Source of the DNA: Bigelowiella natans CCMP2755
Lineage: Eukaryota > Cercozoa > Chlorarachniophyceae
Direction: 5' to 3'
Assembly (NCBI GenBank): GCA_000320545.1
Contig: ADNK01000324.1
Coordinates: 1-53,995, forward strand
DNA: 53,995 nucleotides
How positions within the stretch are numbered: the stretch's first letter is position 1; each line of letters starts with the position of its first letter. The position numbers were made by a program, and so were the translations under genes. Below the pieces are notes generated by a model. That model worked only from the letters and a program-made list of their open reading frames with translations, searched no databases and was not told the DNA's origin. This document shows, one piece after another, positions 46,711 to 53,995 of the stretch.

Positions 46711-48520
46711 TCCGTCTGTCCAGTAGTGCGTCATGCATGGTTTGGTAAAGACTGAGCACGAACTCCTAAGAAAAGGATTTGTGTGCGGAACTTGCTTGAT
46801 TGCCTCCGCGAGACCCAAGTGAGTAGAAAGTGTGAACGCTCTTGTTGCATTGCAATAGGTCCATGTCCCATGTGGTCATGTGATTCGCCATTCATAGCAT
46901 GTATGTGACTAGCATGCGCAAATTGTCAATGTCGTAGAAGAAGCTGCTGCTGACAGGCGACTGGCCAAGCTGGTCGTCGATGTAGCAACAGTAGGTAAAA
47001 GGGCACGAAACAAGAGATTACAGCGAATTGTGATTCACGTTTGTGTGACACAATGCAACAAACGTGCTCACAAACTTGCTTTGAACACAAATGCACAGCT
47101 CGTGTGCACGCATGGCTTCGGATGTACAAGGATCAGAGCCTACAAGCTGCATTGTGGCAACTGCTAAGAAATGGCAGTGTTGGCAGTGGTGGTGGTGTCT
47201 TTGAAATTGCATGAGATGAGTTAAGGGAACGATTCACTTCAAAAAAATTGCTGCATTGACGTTGAAAATATACACACATCGCGACACTCACATGTGTCTT
47301 GATGTGTCCAGTCTTTGTGTTTTCTATCATTCTTGTGCCAATCAGACAGCTCACATCGATCAGACCTTCTCACTCATTGGGCGTGGGAAATAAAATTTCT
47401 CACTTGATCCAACAAACAATGATCATTACTGTGTCTATTATGACAGCAGCTCCAACGTGTTCTCAATGAGTTTTTTTTGACTTCCAAACGGTCATCATCA
47501 CTCAAATCTAAGCTGGATGCATTGAACCTGCTTCTTGAGTCCGGCTAACATGGCCGGGAATTCTGGAGGAGTGCAATGACACACCCTGCTCTCTGCCGCA
47601 CATCACATTGTCGCTTTTTGCACTCACAGAGAAGAATCATGACTCAACAACAACGCTAGAACATGCATCGAGCAGAACAGCCCAGCTAGCCAGAATCATG
47701 ACACCATGCTATGGTCTAGGTGGACCTCATGCAGAACAAACAGGGGGCACCCTTCACTTGGGAAGCACTTCTGCTTCTGCTGCGACATGATTGACAAACG
47801 ACTTCTAGATCTCGCACGATCATGCAAAAGTTGTGGGACATGCACACGTTTGCCAGTGCGGGCATGCATGAATGTGCACGTTTGCCATCTAGCCATGCAG
47901 TCAAGCAGTTAGGCACAGTCCAGCACAACAGTGGCCATTGAGCACATTGCACTCACTTGCACACGCGTTCCAAGTGGCGCGGAACGTGCCAAGAACAAAG
48001 CACGCGTGCACAGGAGTTGTCGTCAAAAGGACCTGCTCGTCAGTCGGGAATCGCAAGCGCAACGACCACAACCATGCTAGCATGTCGTGACAATTGTGAC
48101 ACCACTGGCTCTCCGGATCTTTCACCACGTGTGGAGTGCAAACCAACACCGCTGCGAACGTCGTGCGAACAACGTGCGAATGTGGAATGAACGTGACGAT
48201 CGAACACGTGGACACGTGATGCAATTGGTGACGCACAGCATGCAAAGCAAGAAAAAACCGCTTGCAAACTAGCCGTGGGTGAACGATTTGAACCCTGCGA
48301 GCGACTCGCGTTCATTTCGACACTCCAACAAGACTGGAAGACGCTGCGGTGTGAACTGCACCTCCCCCCAATCAACAGTGAAACAACTGCACCTCCCCAA
48401 CCAACAGCAAAGCGGAATGAATGCCGAGCGTTGTTTTTTTCATGAAAATGTAAGGTATTCTTCATGTGCGACAACGGTAAATTCATTGTCGCAAACATGA
48501 TTTTTCGAAACACTTTTCGG
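46711..48520. other. GCATG-rich spacer, no genes
   Basis: About 1.8 kb after the two-membrane-segment gene. It is rich in CATGC, TGCATG and CTAGC words and holds no exon I can support. The 20-base word at 47426-47445 nearly repeats one in the 27-kb spacer. The last 100 bases before 48521 look plainer and may carry the zinc-finger gene promoter. Confidence 0.55.
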
Positions 48521-49017
48521 ATGTCGCCGTCGGAGGGGCAGGTGCCCTTCCCGGCGGCACCTCCTCTCGGCGCCGTGGCGTGTTACTTGGGTTAGCACTG
48601 GGAGTGTCCCCAACAAACTGGAGCCGAAACCACCTCACCCCTCAAGCTGTTGCCGTGGCATCAACTCGCATTCTCCGTCTTGTTGTGTTTGGCAATAAAG
48701 GCGGAGAGATCCTTGGACCCCGCTGGTGGCAAGAGTCGGCGAAAGTTCTCCTGCTCTAAATGCTCACAAACCTTTGGGAAGATGGTATAATATTTGACGA
48801 TGATGGCGGTGGTGGATGTTACACTGTTATTGTAGATTTGTAACCCGCATTCAGCTTCTCACATGTACCAGGCATCGCTGCGGGATCACTTTCGCTCTCA
48901 CACGCGAGAAAAACCCTATGTTTGCAACGTCTGCAACAAAAAGTCGGTGAATTTTCTTAGAGAATCTTCCATGTTAAGTGGGGGAAATCAGGGAAGTGTG
49001 TGGATAGTCTATATGCG

Positions 49018-49057
<40 letters not shown>

Positions 49058-49557
49058 GCATATACGTGTGTGTGTGTGTGTGTGTGTGTGGGTGTGTGGG
49101 TGTGTGGGTGTGGGTGTGTATGAAAGGTTATTGGTGTGATTTTGAATTATAGATTACTATCATTATTATAATTTTATCATTATTGCCGTCGTCGTCGTTG
49201 TTGTTGCTAATACACGTGCACGTGCTTGTGTCTGTGTGTGTGTGTGTGTGTGTTTAAGATATTCCTTTCGCGGGTCTCTTTCCCTTCATCGAAGAAAGCA
49301 TTCTGGCAGCAGGTTTCACTGCCTGACCTGCTTGAGGAACTTCACGCAAAAGTCCACTCTGCAGTACCACATGCTGGCAGTCCATAAGTACCGTTACAAT
49401 AGATGCTAAGAAGACACCCAATTCAACTATTTGTTAGATTTGTAGGCAGAACAGCATTTGCTTTCTCTCTCTCTTGGGGTTGCTTTTCCCTCAGTCACTT
49501 CTCCACGCTCTCTTCACACCCCCCCCCCCCCCCCCCCCCACACACACACACATACAC

Positions 49558-49599
<42 letters not shown>

Positions 49600-50952
49600 C
49601 ATGCATATATTTTTTTGTATGTGCGTTTTGATTTCGTCCATGCCATCTCAAATTACACGCACAAATCCATCACACTCACGACACCACAACCTTGCAAAAC
49701 AAGCTATCAGAGTGAAAAACGAATCGGCGGAGAGTACCAAATCTATTTATGACACATTCCAACCGGTATTTTCATATGTTTACACAAATGTAGAAGAGTT
49801 CGGGATAACGTATGTGGAATCTGCGGCCTGAAGTCCTTTTCGCGAGCCACAGATTGTAGACGGTATCTGATGACGAGAGCAAAAAATAGCAATGATTCTT
49901 CTTACAATGCGAGAAGAGGGAGCTATTATACAGGGACAGAAGGATGGTTTCTCGCACTTTCTTTAAAATCCCATATCCCCACCATCTAATCATCATCGCC
50001 ATCATCATCACCATCACCACCACACCGAATTCGTGTGTTTTAGGCACATGAGGTCTCACATAGATAGTCGTCCGTATGTATGCACTAACTGCTCCAGAGG
50101 GTTTCGCGAGAAATGCCACCTGGTATTTTAGCATGCTACTAGCTGTAGAATAGCACCTTGTGCGACTGATGTTCATTAAGTAAGGAGCACTTTGGTAGAC
50201 AAAATATTATTGGTCTCTTTACCTCGCCGCCCTTTCATTTTGGGGGTGTTTATATATTTCGCGAGTCTGTGTTGTGGCTCTTTTAATACCTCTCTGTGCT
50301 GCAGCTTGTCCACCAGCGAATACACACCGGCGAGAAACCATTCATCTGTGGGCAATGTGGTGAGTGTTTGGCAATCAAATCAATCAATCCCCGCTCAGTG
50401 ATACATACGCTTGCTGCTAGGTTTCGCGTTCAGCGACGCTGCGAACCACGCCAAGCACGTCCGGCGTCGATCATGCTTTTTCTATGCAAACAATAACAAC
50501 AACAACAACAACAGCATTTCCGGGAGCAGCACAAGTAAGTACATATTGGAAAGAGCTCTGTGTTGATTCCTCCCCGCTTGCCCTCCGCATGAATCTCCAT
50601 CTTCACCTTCTCGCGTTGCACGCACCGTCGCGAAAAAAGACCGTCAGGAAAGCGATGCAATGATTTCCTTTTTCGGTCATCAGGAACCAACACCTACACG
50701 CTGAGCGGGAACATATCCGGCCATCTTCGCCGTGCGTACGCCTGCCCAACATGCCAGAGACTCCTCTCTTCCAAGGCCGCGCTCAAAGCTCATGTGCAGC
50801 TCCACAACCCCAACAAGAGCTTTGCGTGTGAGGCGTGCGGGAAGACGTTCTCACAACGCCAAGTCCTTGTCGCCCATCGGTCTAATATGCATTCGGCAGC
50901 GCGGTACTGCTATCGGAGTGCGACATTATGTGTGTGTGCATGTGCATGTGCA

Positions 50953-51028
<76 letters not shown>

Positions 51029-51193
51029 ATCTTATGCCGGTGTTATTTCGGCTTTTCATCATACTTTGGTGGCGTTTGAATTAGGGTTTTCTGCGAGACG
51101 TGTGGGGCGTTGTTCAGCAATCGAAGATCGCAGCAGAGGCATGCCATGCGCCAGCACAAAAGCGCTAACAGTTTAGCCATTGGTTCAGGATAA
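48521..51193 (+). CDS. C2H2 zinc-finger protein, many fingers across small exons
   Basis: Probable DNA-binding regulator. The candidate start is ATG at 48521 (MSPSEGQVPFPAAPPLGAVA); how it joins to the first finger exon is unclear. Finger pieces in order: FSCSKCSQTFGKM (to 48784) + ASLRDHFRSHTREKPYVCNV (48872-48948); RFHCLTCLRNFTQKSTLQYH (about 49309-49390); FRHMRSHIDSRPYVCTNCSR (50037-50130); LVHQRIHTGEKPFICGQC (50306-50360) + FAFSDAANHAKHVRRR, followed by an Asn run; YACPTCQRLLSSKAALKAHV, FACEACGKTFSQRQVLVAHR (50690-50903); and FCETCGALFSNRRSQQRHAM with stop TAA at 51191-51193. The HTGEKPF and REKPYVC linkers are typical of tandem C2H2 arrays. About seven or eight fingers, often split by introns inside the finger. 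Introns carry TA, GT, poly-C and GA repeats. Confidence 0.8.
49020..49597. repeat. TA, GT, poly-C/CA microsatellites in zinc-finger introns
   Basis: TA at about 49020-49054, GT at about 49065-49120, GT again near 49230-49252, poly-C passing into CA at about 49519-49558, and TA at about 49565-49597. A further GT-GA tract lies at about 50935-51026 in the last intron. Confidence 0.9.
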
Positions 51194-52459
51194 CTCTAAT
51201 TTGATCCTCGGTACACATCTCCGCTTGCTTGCATGTGAGCCTTCTTAATTGGTACATGCAATGCGAAGCGTGGATGATGTGATTTTTTGCACGCTGCGTA
51301 ACATGTCAGTCAATCTACGTGCTCTTAAGGAAGCATGCGTGCCCATAATACGATGCTTCGGAGAATCTTTGTTTAGCTGCTAGCGGCATACGTGCCGATG
51401 CAAATGAAACAGATAAATGAGTGCTATGCGTATAGCCCTATAGGCTACAGAGCGTGCATGGGTTCATAACATACGTTCTATAACACACATAAAACCAAAC
51501 CAATGACGCCACTTGCACGCCTTATAGCGGCCGCTCACGATACGCGCTACGCGTGCGTTGGTGAAATCAACACTTTAAGAGAAGATAGATTATAGACAAT
51601 TTCGAGGGACATTCTTCTGCCCTCTAGGATGCAGAGAACCTACCCTGATTTATTAGAACTATATAGTCAGGCCGTGCTATGTAAGGCGATAAAGCGTGAA
51701 GCGACGTGTGGCGCTAAACATGCACATGGAAGACGCACACGGGTAGGTATATCTTGGGCTCTTGAGATGCCATCACTTATAGTTGCCAATAAGCTGCGTT
51801 CTAGAACGGGCGTCCACTAGCCCCCGTCCCCCGTGTTAATACGCAAAAGCGGGCGGTCCGTACACGAAGTGAGGAGTGTACGACATGGTTTGACCCCAGG
51901 CTGTGTGGACGCATCATACGCTATATTAGCACAGTCTCAAAGAGGAGGATCATTACGAAACCAGAATTATGCGTATGTTATAAACATTGTAATTATTCGG
52001 ACCGGGTCTTGGTGTCACGTCGGGGTGCGTTCCTGTGATATGAACAAAAAGGGCACCCGCCCCCTCTTATCAGGTTCTATCGCATTGGGCTTCAGCATTC
52101 AAGATAACAGTAAGAGGAAAATGATCTCGTGCATAATGATAGGTTTTGAGGATGTATACGCTGGGAAGTCTTCCGCATCACCCAAGCAACATTCATTGTA
52201 TTTATTTTTGTTTCACGTATGAGGTCGGTGTGGCCAGCGTTGTGCCCAGCTTCGCAGCCACCGATATAACTGGCCACTTTGCATCTTTCCCGTTGTTTCT
52301 GCGTTGGTGGAAATCATCATTACCTGGCTCCGGCCAAGGTTGCAGAATTCCCATGTCCTTCTGTTCGTACAAAAGTGCGAAAATTGTAGTGAGTTACTAT
52401 AGAGGAAATAGGATCACGGCACGCAGCGCATTAGCCGGGAAGCGCGATTACGAAGTCGC
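51194..52459. other. Convergent spacer, partly unexplained
   Basis: The first 400 bases (to about 51600) have GCATG-type words as in other 3' flanks. From about 51600 to 52459 the composition changes: no microsatellite, few GCATG words, and overlapping plus-strand open frames of 63, 129 and 108 codons with no motif I recognise. No tRNA or rRNA is identified. Confidence 0.5.
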
Positions 52460-53014
52460 TCACAGGCGATAAGATCGCCATATCGGGAAGTTGCGGTTAG
52501 CGTTCCTTACTTCGTCGTCAGGTGCATCCCACCAGTCTGGAGCCTTCCCCCACGGGGGTGCCTTAACCTGCGCGTTCCCCCCCGTAGACTCTCTCTCTCG
52601 CACGTTAGAATGTGTGCTTAATAGAATCAATTTCCCTTCTACTCCTCCTCGGCCATTTTCGCTTTTCTCTTTCTTTACCGCGGATCTTAGGAGACCGGCA
52701 GCATGGGTCTGGCTTTCGCTATTGGGAAGTGAATCGCCCTTTACTTCTGCGGTTCTCGACTCCTCAACCACCGGTTCAACAACACCAGAGGGAGGAGAGG
52801 GAATGTGTTGGGTCTGTGCCCCGAATACGGTTTCATTGTTGCTTCGAATGAGGTTTCCGCTGGCCTTTCTTGGTCGGGTATAGCTGCTTGTTTTTGTGGT
52901 GTTGCTGGGGTTTATACCCCCCCCTCGGGCACCCTTTATCTCAAACAACATAACAACAACAAAAACGAGTGACATCAATGCCGAGTATTTCCGCCCCATC
53001 TTGCAATTATCCAT
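52460..53014 (-). CDS. Small secreted protein, unknown function
   Basis: 184 residues, no intron needed. It starts MDNCKMGRKYSALMSLVFVV with ATG at 53014-53012. An ATG five codons later (MGRKYSALMSLVFVVVMLFE) gives an even better signal peptide, with likely cleavage after the GARG region. The mature part is polar and low in Cys, with Asn-x-Thr sites (NPSNTTKT, RSNNETVF) and a Pro/Ser stretch. It ends in an aromatic patch, APPWGKAPDWWDAP, then NFPIWRSYRL. No family recognised. It is divergent from another gene whose product starts with a signal peptide, 445 bp away. Confidence 0.6.
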   Translation of the reverse strand: MDNCKMGRKYSALMSLVFVVVMLFEIKGARGGGINPSNTTKTSSYTRPRKASGNLIRSNNETVFGAQTQHIPSPPSGVVEPVVEESRTAEVKGDSLPNSESQTHAAGLLRSAVKKEKSENGRGGVEGKLILLSTHSNVRERESTGGNAQVKAPPWGKAPDWWDAPDDEVRNANRNFPIWRSYRL

Positions 53015-53459
53015 GTCCTCCCAAGCTCCAGGGGCCTTTCAGCCCTTGAAGGAAAGGGGGGGAGGAGCTTTGGAGACGAACTTTTGATTCAAAAGTCTTG
53101 AAAATCGATTCAAAATTCTATTGAAATACAGGGGATTTTATGCACTAAGACATGTCCTAATTCGACTTTTTCTCCCGAACCCACGTCCCGAAGCTTCCTC
53201 AGGACGCACACAACGTACGACGTCCTGTTCAATATGTCGCAGTATAAAAACCAAACCTGTTTTTCGGAGAAATACGCAGTATTTTTAGACAGAATATTAA
53301 GCCGAGTACATCCTAAGAATGCACGGTAGTTATCGTCATACCAAATCTAATCTAACAAGCCGAGCAAGCGCTGCCCTCCCCCTAGCCCAGATGACTGGGA
53401 GGGGCGACCTCCTTCTCCCCACCCTCTCCCAGCTGATATAATTACTGAATAAAACCGTG
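53015..53459. promoter_or_regulatory. Bidirectional promoter between two secreted-protein genes
   Basis: 445 bp between two divergent start codons. It contains AAAATCGATTCAAAATTCTA near 53099-53118 and no microsatellite. GCATG-type words are essentially absent. Shared control of both genes is inferred from layout only. Confidence 0.45.
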
Positions 53460-53879
53460 ATGCGTTTCGACGCTAATATGGCGAGGCATGCCCGGCCTAT
53501 GCTCCCTTCCCTTCTGCTTACTGCCATCCTGATGGGGCTATCTCACCGCTCCTTTGTGTCTGCTAGTTCGGAACCAAGGGGGAGGGTTCGCCAGGGTTCT
53601 AAGGAATTTTACCAGAACGCAGACGGGATTAGATCGAAGGAGATTCGACTGCACATGCGTAGACTGCTCCTCCGGCCTCGCGGAGGAAGTGGCATGGGGG
53701 GGACTGCTCCCGCGCATCATACTCTTTCTCCGCCGTCGCCATCGGTGCCAGCAGCAGCAGCCTCGGCCTCCTCGCTTCCAAACGCAACAGTAGAGGCAGT
53801 GTACGTCACCACACGAACATCTTGCAGTCTTTTTGCCCTTCTCATCGACCTTGAGATTACTCAGAGCTGCGCCGTGTGA
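53460..53879 (+). CDS. Small secreted protein, unknown function (3' end uncertain)
   Basis: The open frame starts at ATG 53460 (MRFDAN) or, better for a signal peptide, at ATG 53478: MARHARPMLPSLLLTAILMG, with likely cleavage after VSA. The mature part is basic (RGRVRQGSKEFYQNADGIRS, MRRLLLRPRGG), then Pro/Ala/Ser-rich. The frame stops at 53877-53879, but GCA|GTGTAC near 53798 is a possible donor, so the gene may continue past the window edge. No family recognised. Confidence 0.5.
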   Translation: MRFDANMARHARPMLPSLLLTAILMGLSHRSFVSASSEPRGRVRQGSKEFYQNADGIRSKEIRLHMRRLLLRPRGGSGMGGTAPAHHTLSPPSPSVPAAAASASSLPNATVEAVYVTTRTSCSLFALLIDLEITQSCAV

Positions 53880-53995
53880 TGACAGCGACACACCCGCAAT
53901 ATATAGTGCGAAAGTAAATTTATTCTCCTTCACTCCCCCCCCCCCCCCCCGTTGCTTTCCGAATCGAATCAGATACGCTTGCATCCAGCAGCGAT

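Noticed and set aside
51850-51975. Short words resembling the 18S rRNA 3' end (GCGGGCGG and GGATCATTA)
   Set aside because: The two words would lie on opposite strands and the rest of the conserved rRNA 3' region is absent, so this looks like chance.
1-53995. CRISPR arrays or tandem direct repeats with spacers
   Set aside because: All short tandem repeats seen are simple microsatellites with no spacers, as expected for a eukaryotic nuclear genome.
1-53995. Transposase or reverse-transcriptase genes
   Set aside because: I looked for typical RT (YxDD), integrase and DDE patterns in the long open frames and saw none that hold up.

Overview
The window is nuclear DNA from a microbial eukaryote, probably an alga or another protist. 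The evidence is spliced genes with GT-AG introns, N-terminal signal peptides and conserved eukaryotic families, together with very many microsatellites (CA, GA/CT, TA, poly-C/G). The lineage cannot be named safely from this sequence. I read gene models by eye, joining exons on reading frame and splice sites, so exon borders are hypotheses unless stated.

The left part (1-23.6 kb) holds conserved housekeeping genes broken into many small exons. In order they are a GCN2-type eIF2alpha kinase (minus, cut by the left edge), a short-chain dehydrogenase/reductase (minus), a GNAT acetyltransferase (plus), a ZC3H15-like CCCH zinc-finger protein (minus), an HSPBP1/Fes1-type Hsp70 nucleotide exchange factor (plus) and a membrane-embedded J-domain protein (minus). 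The last two belong to the Hsp70 system. GCN2 and the ZC3H15 family are both tied to translation control.

The right part (24.6-54 kb) has a different look. Most genes there have few introns and long exons, and nearly all encode secreted or membrane proteins. They are an unrecognised secreted protein of about 750 residues; a basic protein with a C-terminal repeat array; a giant multi-membrane protein of about 2,250 residues (STRA6-like end plus leucine-rich repeats, one 5.1-kb exon); a single-pass protein with an Ala-rich helix; an intronless two-membrane-segment protein; and a divergent pair of small secreted proteins. A C2H2 zinc-finger gene at 48.5-51.2 kb is the intron-rich exception.

The spacers fall into two classes. 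Those at gene 3' ends (about 8.0-8.75, 14.2-14.8, 19.6-20.1, 27.0-30.0, 44.3-45.3, 46.7-48.5 and 51.2-51.6 kb) are packed with self-complementary words such as GCATGC, TGCATG and GCTAGC. Spacers between divergent 5' ends contain few of them. The 23.6-24.66 kb spacer instead carries a large palindromic AGATCT-rich structure.
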